The notes: a model not told the origin generated them from the letters alone. DNA of 64,000 nt from Clostridium gasigenes (GCF_900104115.1 NZ_FNJM01000007.1:1-64000); one strand, 5' to 3'; shown: positions 52,736 through 61,597, counted from the stretch's first letter. Numbers and translations: made by a program.

Positions 52736-53986
52736 TTATTTTATATGGTTTGGAATTATATATCCAATTATTATAGCAATAACTGTAGGAATTACCCAAC
52801 CAAATCCTATGTTAGCTAATGGAATTAATGTTAAGTTTAAACCCGGAATAGCAAGTAGTATTCCAAATATTAATGAAGTATAAACACCTAGTCTAACAGC
52901 TTTAATATTTTTTAAGTATTTGCTTAATAATGTTGTTGCTATTAATGTTATTGAAACTGGATACAATACATTTAATATTGGTACAGATAATACAATTATT
53001 TTATCAACACCTAATAGAGCTATTCCTAAACTTATTAAGGCTAAAAATATTGCATTGAAATTATAAGATAATTTACCTTTTGATATTTTTTCAAAGAAAG
53101 TAGCACCAGCTGTTAACAATCCAATTGAAGTTGTTAAGCAAGCGAGTCCCATTGCAATACCAATTACTACAGGGCCCAAGCTACCAAGTATTGATTTAGA
53201 TATTAATAATAATAAACCTGTTTTTGAGATATCTGCTGGCGCTAAGGTAACTGTTTGAGCACCTATGTACATTAACCCTCCATAGACGAAAGCTAGCCCT
53301 AAAACAGCAACTGAGCTTGATTTTAATATCATTGAGGACATTTCTTTAGTTTTATAGCCTTTTGTTTTTAGTGATGTAGTCACTATTCCTGCAAATAATA
53401 GAGCAGCTAGTGCATCCATAGTTTGATATCCTTCAAGTAAGGATTTTGATAATACGGATGAAGAATTAGTAGTTACTATTTCTCCTATTGGGAAGAAAAA
53501 TCCTTTGAAAATAATTACTGATAATATAATCAAAAGAGCTGGAGTTAAATATTTTCCTATTACATCTATTATTGAGTCGCTTCCAAGTACAAAGAACATA
53601 TTTATTGCAAAGTAAATTGCCATTGCTACAAATGGTGAAATACTTGGGAAAAACGGGTGAATTGTAAGTTCAAAAGTTGTTGCAGCTGTTCTTGGAATAC
53701 CAAGCATCGGTCCAATTGCAATAAATAGTGCAGCTGTACAAATAATTGCAAACTTAGTATTTATTTTGCCGGCTAATGTTTCAAAAGTACCATCACCTTT
53801 ACTACAAGCAAGTATTGCAAGAAGTGGCAGACCTACTCCTGTTATTACAAAACCTATTATTCCTATAAAGAATTCTGCTCCTAAAGTTTTACCAAGAAAT
53901 GCTGGGAAAATTAAGTTTCCAGCTCCAAAGAACATAGCGAATAAGGCAAAACCTATTACAATTGCGTCTTTTGTTGATTTTTTCAT
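52736..53986 (-). CDS. brnQ: Branched-chain amino acid permease
   Basis: BrnQ imports leucine, isoleucine and valine with Na+ or H+. The 416-aa membrane protein has the typical N-terminus IGFALFAMFFGAGNLIFPAFLG (about 11-32) and about 12 membrane segments. The ATG at 53986 follows AGAGGT on the minus strand. It is a single-gene unit between polysaccharide genes and the acyltransferase gene, and unrelated to them in function. I looked for a T-box leader upstream and found none. A hairpin (54038-54067) lies in its 5-prime region. Confidence 0.93.
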   Translation of the reverse strand: MKKSTKDAIVIGFALFAMFFGAGNLIFPAFLGKTLGAEFFIGIIGFVITGVGLPLLAILACSKGDGTFETLAGKINTKFAIICTAALFIAIGPMLGIPRTAATTFELTIHPFFPSISPFVAMAIYFAINMFFVLGSDSIIDVIGKYLTPALLIILSVIIFKGFFFPIGEIVTTNSSSVLSKSLLEGYQTMDALAALLFAGIVTTSLKTKGYKTKEMSSMILKSSSVAVLGLAFVYGGLMYIGAQTVTLAPADISKTGLLLLISKSILGSLGPVVIGIAMGLACLTTSIGLLTAGATFFEKISKGKLSYNFNAIFLALISLGIALLGVDKIIVLSVPILNVLYPVSITLIATTLLSKYLKNIKAVRLGVYTSLIFGILLAIPGLNLTLIPLANIGFGWVIPTVIAIIIGYIIPNHIK

Positions 53987-54314
53987 AAAATACCTCTTTT
54001 CTAAATTTGTAAATAATAATAATTGATATCATCTTTTTGTAGAATTAAAATTAAGTTAATTCTGCAAAGAACTAAATTAATACTTTTTATTTTGAATTGA
54101 TAACAAATTGATATAATTTATATAATTTTATTAAAAATATAGCAAATAATATATTAATTATAATAACATGAATCATCATTTTATTCAATAAATTATTACA
54201 TTTAAATAGTTGTTAATTATTGATATAATATTAGTAATTAAGGGTCTGAAAGAATATGATTAGTTATTTCTTAAAAACTCCCTTAGTATAGAAAAGTTTT
54301 AGGGGTTGATTAAT
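53987..54314. other. Divergent intergenic region brnQ / LpxD-like gene
   Basis: About 330 bases, very AT-rich. TGTAGAATTAA and TTAATTCTGCA (about 54039-54066) form an 11-bp inverted repeat with one G-T pair in the brnQ leader. On the right is the TAGTTATTT hairpin element (54239-54290). No T-box, riboswitch or small gene was recognised. Confidence 0.45.
54239..54292 (+). repeat. Dispersed hairpin element, copy 2
   Basis: TAAGGG (54239-54244) pairs with CCCTTA (54280-54285), and AAGAATA pairs with TATTTCTT with one bulge inside. GATTAGTTATTT at 54258-54269 is shared with the copy at 1969. TTATTT (54264-54269) and TATAGA (54287-54292) are 17 nt apart, so the element may overlap a promoter. It lies just upstream of the LpxD-like gene. 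Confidence 0.5.
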
Positions 54315-55205
54315 ATGAAATTAAGCAATATTTGTGAATTGATTGAAGGAGCTATACTTTTAAATGATGGAAATTTTACATCTATGGGGTTAGCAGTTTC
54401 TAAATGCGAAGAAGAATTACTTTCTTTTATTGAAAATGAAAAGTATATTGAAGGGTTAGGTGATAATATAACTTGCCTTATAACTACTAAAGAAATTGGA
54501 GAAAAGTTAAAGGGGAGATATGGAATATTAATTGCAGCCGTTCCAAGAATGGCTTATTTTAAATTACATAATAAACTAACAAGTAGTAATGATTATATTA
54601 GAAAAGAATTTGAAACTACAATAGGTGAAAATTGCTTAATAAGTAAATTGGCATCAATAAGTGATAAAAATGTGATAATAGGGAATAATGTTAAGATAGA
54701 AGAGTTTGTAGTTATTAGAGAGAATACTATAATTGGGGATAATTCAATTATAAGAGCAGGTTGTATTTTAGGTGGAGAAGGTTATGAATATAAAAGGGTT
54801 GATGGAATTATAATGAACGTTGTTCACACAGGAGGGGTTAAAATAGGCGAATTTGTAGAGGTTCAATATAATAGTTGTATTGATAAGGCTTTATACACAT
54901 GGGATAATACTGTAATTGGAGATTATACAAAGCTTGATAACTTTGTGCATATTGAACATGGAGTTAAAATTGGTGAAAGAAATCTAATTGCATCTAATAC
55001 TACTATAGGCGGAAGAACTATAGTTGGAGCAGATTGCTGGATCGGACTTGGAGCAATAATATCTAATGGGTTAACAATTGGTGAAAAATGTAGTATAAGT
55101 TTAGGCTCGGTTGTTACTAGAAGTTTAGAAGATAAAGAGAGTGTTTCGGGTAATTTTGCTATTAATCATACTAAATATATAGAATTTATAAAAACAATAA
55201 GATAA
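54315..55205 (+). CDS. LpxD-like hexapeptide-repeat acyltransferase
   Basis: The 296-aa protein has an N-terminal domain of about 100 residues and then a left-handed beta-helix of hexapeptide repeats. They are visible as IGENCLISK, IIGNNVKIEE, IIGDNSIIRAG, VIGDYTKLDN, KIGERNLIAS and TIGEKCSISLGS. FVHIEHGVKIG (around residue 217) carries the His corresponding to the catalytic His of LpxD, which acylates UDP-3-acyl-glucosamine in Gram-negative lipid A synthesis. This organism should have no lipid A, so an acetyltransferase acting on a nucleotide amino sugar for the wall polymers is more likely. ATG 54315 follows AGGGG. It could instead be a general sugar O-acetyltransferase. Confidence 0.8.
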   Translation: MKLSNICELIEGAILLNDGNFTSMGLAVSKCEEELLSFIENEKYIEGLGDNITCLITTKEIGEKLKGRYGILIAAVPRMAYFKLHNKLTSSNDYIRKEFETTIGENCLISKLASISDKNVIIGNNVKIEEFVVIRENTIIGDNSIIRAGCILGGEGYEYKRVDGIIMNVVHTGGVKIGEFVEVQYNSCIDKALYTWDNTVIGDYTKLDNFVHIEHGVKIGERNLIASNTTIGGRTIVGADCWIGLGAIISNGLTIGEKCSISLGSVVTRSLEDKESVSGNFAINHTKYIEFIKTIR

Positions 55206-55283
55206 TCATAATTATAAAGTAGTATTTCATTGAAAAAGTTTTTAATTATGGTAATATTAAGGTAAGTATTAATATTATGTATA

Positions 55284-55349
55284 GGGCGTTTTCAAAATGA
55301 ATAGACCTGAATTTGACTAGTTATTTTTTGAAAATCGCTTATGTATAAT
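55284..55349 (+). repeat. Dispersed hairpin element, copy 3, with adjoining -10
   Basis: GCG-TTTTCAAAA (55286-55297) pairs with TTTTGAAAA-CGC (55326-55338, one bulged T). GACTAGTTATTT (55315-55326) is the shared core. TTATTT (55321-55326) and TATAAT (55344-55349) are 17 nt apart, the same arrangement as in copy 2. The galU start is 26 bases further on. Confidence 0.5.
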
Positions 55350-55374
55350 CAGTGTGAAGAGAGGAGTTAAATTT

Positions 55375-56247
55375 ATGAAAGTAAGAAAAGCTATTATACC
55401 AGCAGCTGGCCTTGGTACAAGGTTTTTACCAGCGACTAAAGCTCAACCTAAGGAAATGTTGCCTATAGTTGATAAACCAACTATACAGTACATAATAGAG
55501 GAAGCTATAGCATCAGGAATTGAAGAAATTCTAATTATTACAGGAAGAAATAAAAAATGTATTGAAGATCATTTCGATAAATCAATAGAACTAGAAATGG
55601 AATTAGCTAAAAGTGGTAAGGAAGACTTATTAGAATTAGTTAAAGATATATCAGATATGGTAGATATTCATTATATAAGACAGAAGGAACCTAAGGGGCT
55701 TGGTCATGCTATTTATTGTGCTAAGGCATTTGTTGGCAATGAGCCTTTTGCAGTATTGCTAGGTGATGATATCGTTGATAGTGAAAAGCCATGTTTAAAA
55801 CAGTTAATTGATTGCTTTAGTGAATATAAGACTTCTATACTAGGAGTACAAACGGTACCAGCTACAGATGTTAATAAATATGGAATAGTTGATGGAATTC
55901 ATATAGAAGATAGAGTTTATAAAGTAAAGGATTTAGTTGAAAAGCCATCACTTGAAGATGCGCCAAGTAATGTAGCAATTTTAGGAAGATATATAATAAC
56001 ACCACAAATATTTGATATATTAGAACATACCAAGCCAGGAAAAGGTGGAGAAATTCAATTAACTGATGCTTTAAAAACGTTGATATCAAATGAGGCAATG
56101 TATGCCTATAACTTTGAAGGCAGAAGATATGATGTTGGAGATAAGCTTGGATTCTTAGAAGCGACTGTTGAGTATGCAATGAAGAGAGAAGAGTTAAGAG
56201 AACCGTTTATAGAATATTTAAATTCAAAACCTTGGGAAAATAAATAA
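55375..56247 (+). CDS. galU: UTP-glucose-1-phosphate uridylyltransferase, copy 2
   Basis: This 290-aa GalU is a close paralogue of the protein at 1010. It shares the segments AAGLGTRFLPATKAQPKEM, EEAIASGIEEILIITGR, KGLGHAIYCA and KPGKG-EIQLTDAL, and differs mainly in short surface stretches and at the C-terminus (copy 2 ends YLNSKPWENK). ATG 55375 follows GAGAGGAG (55359-55366). The frame to 55354 starts before that site. It has its own upstream hairpin element and a terminator behind it. Two genes allow separate control of the UDP-glucose supply for different polymers, which is an inference. Confidence 0.95.
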   Translation: MKVRKAIIPAAGLGTRFLPATKAQPKEMLPIVDKPTIQYIIEEAIASGIEEILIITGRNKKCIEDHFDKSIELEMELAKSGKEDLLELVKDISDMVDIHYIRQKEPKGLGHAIYCAKAFVGNEPFAVLLGDDIVDSEKPCLKQLIDCFSEYKTSILGVQTVPATDVNKYGIVDGIHIEDRVYKVKDLVEKPSLEDAPSNVAILGRYIITPQIFDILEHTKPGKGGEIQLTDALKTLISNEAMYAYNFEGRRYDVGDKLGFLEATVEYAMKREELREPFIEYLNSKPWENK

Positions 56248-56277
56248 GTTTATTTAATATCCCTAGGTATATGAAAA

Positions 56278-56317
56278 AATAAAACCTATGTTATGAAATC
56301 ATAACATAGGTTTTATT
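56278..56317. terminator. Bidirectional terminator between galU copy 2 and the O-antigen ligase gene
   Basis: A 19-bp perfect stem (56278-56296 with 56299-56317) has A-rich and T-rich ends on both sides. The two genes converge on it. Confidence 0.85.
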
Positions 56318-56374
56318 ATATTAACAATTAAAGGCATCTTAAAAAATAGATTAGTTAGTTTCATATCTCTAAAT

Positions 56375-57610
56375 TTATAATGCTGAGTAGTAGTTAGATT
56401 TTTTTATATGTTTATAACTATTGGCAATTCCTAAAATAATAAACATTGAAATTATTACTTTAGGGGAACCGTAGTAACTATCTATTAAATTCATAAATTG
56501 AAAAACTAAAAAGCTTATAGTTATACCAATGAAAATTGATTTGCTAAACTTATCATTAGTTGAATTTATAAGTTTATAAAGTGTAAACATTGATACTATA
56601 AGAAAAGCAATAAAAGCAATGGTTCCAAAAATCCCAAGTTCAACCTGGAACTTAAGAAAAATATTATGTGGATGAACAGCTTGTAAACTTTCTCTTACAA
56701 AATAAGTCTGATTACTGTTTACATAGATTGGATAATTTAATCCGAAATTTTCATAACCTATACCAAATAGTTCATTTTTGTTTTTAATCATTATTTCTGT
56801 TATTTTCCATATCTTAATTCTAGAGCTATTTTGAGAAAAATCAAATATACCTAAAAGTCTTACTCTGCTTTGAGGTATTATAAAAAGAATTATAGGGAGT
56901 ATAGCAGAAAAAATAATATATCTCTTATCATATAATATAGAAATAAGTAAAACACCCAAAATAAGGGCTAATAAGGCATTTCTAGATTGTGATATTATTA
57001 TATTACATAATAGAAGAATAACAAGGCTTCCATATATATTTTTTGAAACTCTTTCTTTAGAGTTTATCAGTAGCATTATACAAATGAATATAGAAAAAAT
57101 ACTGTAAGCTCCTAGATTATTAGGATTTTCCAAAGTGGAAGAAACTCTATGAAAAAGATCTATATTATCACCTGTTAATTTTATAGTAATTACTTGAATA
57201 AGTGTAATTATTCCAATTAGACCTGAAGTGAAAATAAAAGTATTCAAAACTATTTTAATATTTTTTTTAGTAGTAATTTTATAGGATATTACATAGAATA
57301 TAAATAAATAAAAACTAAAACGAATACTGTGAGTAATAGAAATTCTTTTATCTAATGCTACAAAAGCAGATGTGTACATAATTATATTAAGGAATATTAA
57401 AGTTAAAAACATTTTATCCTTTAATATTTTTTTCAAATTTGTTATGGTTTGATTTCTTTCGTCTTTAATAAATATAAACCCAATAATTTGTAAAAATAAT
57501 AACATATAAATTATCAAATCTGAAGTTATCTTTCCGTATGTTGGAAGAATAGGAGATAATAAAATGAATAATAATAATAAAATATTATTTAGCTTTCCAT
57601 ATAAATTCAT
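56375..57610 (-). CDS. O-antigen ligase/polymerase family membrane protein
   Basis: This 411-aa protein has about 11 membrane segments. The family block STLENPNNLGAYSIF (around residue 175), SQSRNALLALILG, and the outer-loop motif AVHPHNIFLKFQVELGIFG with its conserved His are the hallmarks of the Wzy_C/ligase class. ATG 57610 is behind AAAGG. The frame to 57628 begins before it. It stands apart from both polysaccharide operons, between galU and a glycosyltransferase on the other strand. It could be a polymerase for a third glycan or a ligase that works with the LCP enzymes. The sequence does not decide. Confidence 0.83.
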   Translation of the reverse strand: MNLYGKLNNILLLLFILLSPILPTYGKITSDLIIYMLLFLQIIGFIFIKDERNQTITNLKKILKDKMFLTLIFLNIIMYTSAFVALDKRISITHSIRFSFYLFIFYVISYKITTKKNIKIVLNTFIFTSGLIGIITLIQVITIKLTGDNIDLFHRVSSTLENPNNLGAYSIFSIFICIMLLINSKERVSKNIYGSLVILLLCNIIISQSRNALLALILGVLLISILYDKRYIIFSAILPIILFIIPQSRVRLLGIFDFSQNSSRIKIWKITEIMIKNKNELFGIGYENFGLNYPIYVNSNQTYFVRESLQAVHPHNIFLKFQVELGIFGTIAFIAFLIVSMFTLYKLINSTNDKFSKSIFIGITISFLVFQFMNLIDSYYGSPKVIISMFIILGIANSYKHIKKSNYYSAL

Positions 57611-57802
57611 AAGTCTACAACCTTTCATAGGAACAGTTTATTTTAATTATAGTTTTTTGGGGATTTGATGTCAATAATATATAATTATATATTATTAAAT
57701 TTGTTTAATTAAGTATTTAAAAGGAAGTAGTAGTCATTAAAATAAATAGCAAATTAAGTATGATATTTGATTTTAATGTAACTAAAACTCGGAAAAGAAT
57801 AA

Positions 57803-57832
57803 TTGTAAATTTTTATAGTTATAGTATATAAT
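57803..57832 (+). promoter_or_regulatory. Candidate promoter of the glycosyltransferase gene at 57874
   Basis: TTGTAA (57803-57808) and TATAAT (57827-57832) are 18 nt apart and lie about 40 nt ahead of the start codon. Confidence 0.45.
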
Positions 57833-57873
57833 AATAGATATATTATTAATAGAATAAGAGATGGTGAAGATAG

Positions 57874-58959
57874 ATGAAAATATGCTATTTAGCAGATATA
57901 AAGAGTCAACATACTGAAAAGTGGTGTAAGTATTTCTTAGGGAAGGGATATGAAATTCATGTTATATCTCTAAGATCTGGAGAAATAGAAGGAGTTACGG
58001 TTCACAGTTTAGATATAGATAATTCAGTATCACAAAAAGAAAATAGTTCAGATAAAATAGGATATCTTAAAAAAATTATAAAAATTAGAAAATTGGTTAA
58101 ACAAATAAATCCGGATATATTACATGCTCATTATGCGTCTAGTTATGGATTATTTGGAGCATTATGCAATTATCATCCATATGTTATATCTCTATGGGGA
58201 AGTGATGTATTATTATTTCCTAAAGAAGGTTTAATTCAAAAGAGTATATTAAAATATAATTTTAAAAAAGCTGATGAGATTTTTTCAACATCAGAGTATA
58301 TGGCAAGAGAAGCTAAAAAATATACTAATAAAAATATTTATATTACCCCTTTTGGAATTGATATTAATATATTTAATGATAAAGAAGAAAGAAGTAATGA
58401 TGAAGTAAACATAGGTATAGTGAAGTCTTTAGAAAAAGTTTATGGAATCGATTATTTAATAAATTCATTTAATGTTATAGTTAATAAATATCCAGAGAAA
58501 AAAATAAATTTATATATAATAGGAAAAGGAACACAAGAAAAAATATTAAAAGATTTAGTTATAAAATTAGGTTTAGAAAAGAAAATTAAGTTCCTAGGAA
58601 CAATGCCATTAGAGAAAATAGGAGAATTTTATAATAAAATGCATATAGCAGCAGTGCCATCCTTATCTGAGAGTTTTGGGGTTACAGTTCTAGAAGCACA
58701 GGCTTGTGGAATTCCTGTAGTAGTATCGGATATAGAGGCTTTTGAAGAAACTACTATAATAGGACAAACATCGCTAATGTGTAAAAAGAAAGATGTTAAT
58801 TCATTAGTAGAATGTTTAGAAAAGTTAATTATAAATGAGGATCTAAGAATTGAAATGGGTAGAAAAGGTAAAAAATTTGCTAGGGAAAATTTTGAATCTA
58901 ATACTATATTTAATGATATAAATAAGTTATATGAAAAGATAAATAGTAAAAATAAATAA
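57874..58959 (+). CDS. GT4-family glycosyltransferase
   Basis: This 361-aa GT-B transferase begins MKICYLADIKSQHTEKWCKYF, with INPDILHAHYASSYGLFGAL and LWGSDVLLFP in the acceptor domain. The donor domain has VNIGIVKSLEKVYGIDYLINSF, LYIIGKGTQEKILKDL and the intact segment PSLSESFGVTVLEAQACGIPVVVSD (E-x7-E). ATG 57874 follows AGATGGTGA. It is a single-gene unit with its own promoter and terminator, divergent from the O-antigen ligase-family gene. The two may serve the same glycan. Confidence 0.9.
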   Translation: MKICYLADIKSQHTEKWCKYFLGKGYEIHVISLRSGEIEGVTVHSLDIDNSVSQKENSSDKIGYLKKIIKIRKLVKQINPDILHAHYASSYGLFGALCNYHPYVISLWGSDVLLFPKEGLIQKSILKYNFKKADEIFSTSEYMAREAKKYTNKNIYITPFGIDINIFNDKEERSNDEVNIGIVKSLEKVYGIDYLINSFNVIVNKYPEKKINLYIIGKGTQEKILKDLVIKLGLEKKIKFLGTMPLEKIGEFYNKMHIAAVPSLSESFGVTVLEAQACGIPVVVSDIEAFEETTIIGQTSLMCKKKDVNSLVECLEKLIINEDLRIEMGRKGKKFARENFESNTIFNDINKLYEKINSKNK

Positions 58960-58979
58960 GTGTTTTTACTAATATAGAT

Positions 58980-59026
58980 AATTAAAAGGCATTAAGTAAT
59001 AAATAATTACTTAATGCCTTTTAATT
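58980..59026. terminator. Bidirectional terminator between the glycosyltransferase gene and trpS
   Basis: A perfect 21-bp stem (58980-59000 with 59006-59026), 5-nt loop, with A- and T-rich ends. The trpS stop codon overlaps its right edge. Confidence 0.85.
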
Positions 59027-60032
59027 AGCGTGGAATTAATCCTATTTTCTTTTGCATTTTTCTTAGAGTTTTATTTGCAGTGTAAGAAGCTTTTGCTGCT
59101 CCTTCTTTATATATTTCTTCAAGTTGTTTTTTATCACCTAGAAGTTCATTAATTTTTTCCTGAACAGGGGATAACTCATTAACTATTATTGTTGCAACCT
59201 CACTTTTAAAGTCTGCATATCCTTTTCCTATAAAGCTTTCAACAACTTCTTCTGGAGAAACACCCTTTATAGCGCAAATTATATTAATTAGGTTTTTAAC
59301 ACCTGGTTGTTCATCTGTATAGTTTACTACACCTATGCTATCAGTAACTGCTCTTGAAATTTTCTTTCTTATAACCTCTGGTTTATCCATTATAAGTATA
59401 TAGCAGTTAGGATTTTCTTCTGATTTAGACATCTTTTTGCTAGGATTTTGTAAATCCATTATTTTAGCACCTTCTTTTGGTGTATATCCTTCTGGAATTA
59501 CAAATGTATCGCTATAAGTATTGTTAAATCTATTTGCAATATCACGAGCAAGTTCTAGATGTTGTCTTTGATCTATTCCAACTGGAACTAAATCAGAGTT
59601 ATATAAAAGTATATCAGCAGCCATTAAAACTGGATAGTTAAATAACCCTGCTGAGATTGAGTCTCCAGATTTTTGGGATTTGTCTTTATATTGAGTCATT
59701 CTACTAAGTTCGCCCATATATGTAGAACATGTTAATAACCATGAAGCCTCACTGTGTGCAGGAACATGGGATTGTATAAACAATGTATTTTCTTTTGGGT
59801 TAATTCCACAAGCTATATATATTGATAAAAGATCTAAAGTTCTTTTTCTTAAATCTTTAGGCTCTTGTTTAACAGTTATAGCATGTAAATCAGCTATACA
59901 AAAATAACATTCATATTCATTTTGAAGAGTTACCCAATTTTTTATTGCTCCTAAGTAGTTTCCAAGGGTTAATTCCCCAGAAGGCTTTATTCCGCTAAAT
60001 ATAACCTTTTTCTTTTCTATAGTATTATCCAA
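59025..60032 (-). CDS. trpS: Tryptophan-tRNA ligase
   Basis: TrpRS charges tRNA-Trp with tryptophan using ATP. The 335-aa class I synthetase has the HIGH-like region SGIKPSGELTLGNYLGA (about 13-29) and the KMSKS loop KKMSKSEENPN (about 193-203), with GIDQRQHLELARDIA between. The likely start is TTG 60032, because GAAAGGAGTG lies 8 nt before it. The longer frame to 60056 begins upstream of that site. Clostridial trp genes are often T-box regulated, but I found no T-box sequence in the 250 bases upstream. It is a housekeeping gene and marks the end of the surface-glycan region. Confidence 0.96.
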   Translation of the reverse strand: MDNTIEKKKVIFSGIKPSGELTLGNYLGAIKNWVTLQNEYECYFCIADLHAITVKQEPKDLRKRTLDLLSIYIACGINPKENTLFIQSHVPAHSEASWLLTCSTYMGELSRMTQYKDKSQKSGDSISAGLFNYPVLMAADILLYNSDLVPVGIDQRQHLELARDIANRFNNTYSDTFVIPEGYTPKEGAKIMDLQNPSKKMSKSEENPNCYILIMDKPEVIRKKISRAVTDSIGVVNYTDEQPGVKNLINIICAIKGVSPEEVVESFIGKGYADFKSEVATIIVNELSPVQEKINELLGDKKQLEEIYKEGAAKASYTANKTLRKMQKKIGLIPR

Positions 60033-60218
60033 AAAAGACACTCCTTTCATTTTCACTATAATTAGTATAGTGATTTAGTAGATATCCAAAAAAATATCAA
60101 GTAAGTAGGTTAGTTTATTTATTTGAATCTCCGTAAAGTTTTAAATTTATTAAAACTACTATATCCATTATAGAATTTTCGGATTTTTATGTCAATAAAA
60201 TCAAAGTATGTACCTTTT

Positions 60219-60269
60219 AAAAAAAAGAGGATGCTGCAAGATGATTTTAAAAATCCTTTTGCAACATCC
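60219..60269 (-). terminator. Terminator of gerKB (minus strand)
   Basis: TTGCAACATCC (60259-60269) pairs with GGATGCTGCAA (60229-60239) with one mismatch, around an inner GATTTT/AAAATC stem. On the minus strand a T-rich run (60226-60219) follows. The arm resembles that of the terminator at 20924-20960. Confidence 0.75.
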
Positions 60270-60286
60270 ACAGAATATTTAACTTG

Positions 60287-61381
60287 TTATTTTCTTTTGG
60301 CTCTCTTAGACTTTTTATTATTTGTTTTTAAATAATGAAGAGTAAAAATTATTAATGGAAGTACTAAGAATAATAGTAGATTAATTATTTGATAGTATTT
60401 TAATAAATCATATAATAAAAGATTACTTCTTCCAATTATAGTTCCAAGTGCAAATATAATTGAAGTATATAGTAGTATGAATACTTTTTTGTATGAAATA
60501 TATTTTTCATATATAAGCATTATCCCATAGGAACACAATATATACTTTATAAAGCTTCCAACTACAGTTTGATATAAAAAAAATAATTCTCCGAATTCTA
60601 AAAACCCTGCAAGTTCAATTCTTTGACCCATAATAAATTCTGGATAAAATATGTTTGAACCTCTTAGTGGGCCAAAGAAAGTAATAACTTCTAGTATTGA
60701 AATCACAACAATTATAGAAACAATAATTGCAGCAGTAATACTATGTTTTTTTATGGATTTAGTTTCTTTTACATTTTTAAGGAAAGGTAGAACTATTACA
60801 AAAGAACACATAGAACCTAATATAAGTAATGTAGTAATTATAAAATCTTTAGTTATGCCAGAAGATAATACAGGTAACATATAATCTATATTTTTATATT
60901 TTTGTGTTAAAACAAAAAATAATATTTCATTACACAAAAGTGATGAAAGACTAATTAAAATAAATATAAGTAGTGTTCTTATATTTTTTAAAAGTAAGAA
61001 TACTGATGGTAGAAGAAAGAATATTAATACATACCATACCGGTGTTTCTATAAAGAAAGTTGAATGTATAGCATTAGCCTCTACGGTTGCAGCTTCTAGT
61101 GCGGCTAAAAATAATCCAAGAGCAAATACAAATAAAAATACATTACCTAATAGTTTAGGTAATGAGGACTTGAAAATATGATTTATATTATATGTATTAG
61201 TAACGGTGCAAATATTAATTATGTAATAAACATAGAGAATAAAAATTAAAGAAGCAACTAATGCACAAATCCAAGTATCTCTTCCCCCTAAATTAATAAA
61301 GATGGAAGGGTAGGTTTTTAAAGATATAAAAGCCACTCCAATAATAAAGAATATAAAATGTTTTGCAGATAATTTGTTCAT
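60287..61381 (-). CDS. gerKB: Spore germinant receptor subunit B (endospore permease family)
   Basis: GerB-type subunits are membrane proteins of the amino acid/polyamine permease superfamily in the inner membrane of spores and take part in sensing germinants. The 364-aa protein has about ten membrane helices, and its beginning KHFIFFIIGVAFISLKTYPSIF followed by GGRDTWICALVAS is typical. ATG 61381 follows GAGGTGG; the frame to 61396 begins before that site. It is divergent from gerKA-gerKC, the arrangement described for the gerK locus of C. perfringens. The symbol is given on that basis. Confidence 0.88.
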   Translation of the reverse strand: MNKLSAKHFIFFIIGVAFISLKTYPSIFINLGGRDTWICALVASLIFILYVYYIINICTVTNTYNINHIFKSSLPKLLGNVFLFVFALGLFLAALEAATVEANAIHSTFFIETPVWYVLIFFLLPSVFLLLKNIRTLLIFILISLSSLLCNEILFFVLTQKYKNIDYMLPVLSSGITKDFIITTLLILGSMCSFVIVLPFLKNVKETKSIKKHSITAAIIVSIIVVISILEVITFFGPLRGSNIFYPEFIMGQRIELAGFLEFGELFFLYQTVVGSFIKYILCSYGIMLIYEKYISYKKVFILLYTSIIFALGTIIGRSNLLLYDLLKYYQIINLLLFLVLPLIIFTLHYLKTNNKKSKRAKRK

Positions 61382-61415
61382 TTTTTTCCACCTCATAAAT
61401 TAATTTCAGCTCTTT

Positions 61416-61526
61416 AGGAACTTTAAAAAAATAATAGAATAATTTGCTAGGCAATTATTTTTTTAAAGTGCCTTATAAAAGAAAATAATAGCAGACTCTA
61501 CTATTATTTTTTTTAAGTGCTTTATA
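61416..61526. repeat. Inverted and direct repeats in the gerK divergent promoter region
   Basis: A 20-nt arm (61416-61435) pairs with 61454-61473 with one mismatch. A variant of the right arm, extended to 24 nt, recurs as a direct repeat at 61503-61526 (ATTATTTTTTT followed by AAGTGC-TTATA). AATAATAG/CTATTATT also frames 61484-61508. The right arm resembles the TTATTT-AAA-CCTTA end of the dispersed elements. Confidence 0.55.
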
Positions 61527-61546
61527 TAACTAGTATTAGCAAAAAA

Positions 61547-61577
61547 GTGAATATTAAACCTCGTTTGTGGAATAATA
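61547..61577 (+). promoter_or_regulatory. Candidate sigma-G promoter of gerKA-gerKC
   Basis: GTGAATA (61547-61553) and AATAATA (61571-61577) are 17 nt apart. The sigma-G consensus is roughly GNATR and CATAHTA, so only the first base of the -10 differs. Germinant receptor operons are normally transcribed in the forespore by sigma-G. The start codon is 20 nt further on. Confidence 0.5.
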
Positions 61578-61597
61578 TTCTTAGATGAGGTGAGAAA

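Noticed and set aside
53987..54120. T-box or riboswitch for brnQ
   Set aside because: Only a short inverted repeat is present, with no T-box sequence and no terminator/antiterminator pair.
60057..60286. T-box leader for trpS
   Set aside because: I looked for the conserved T-box sequence and specifier-loop layout on the minus strand and found neither.
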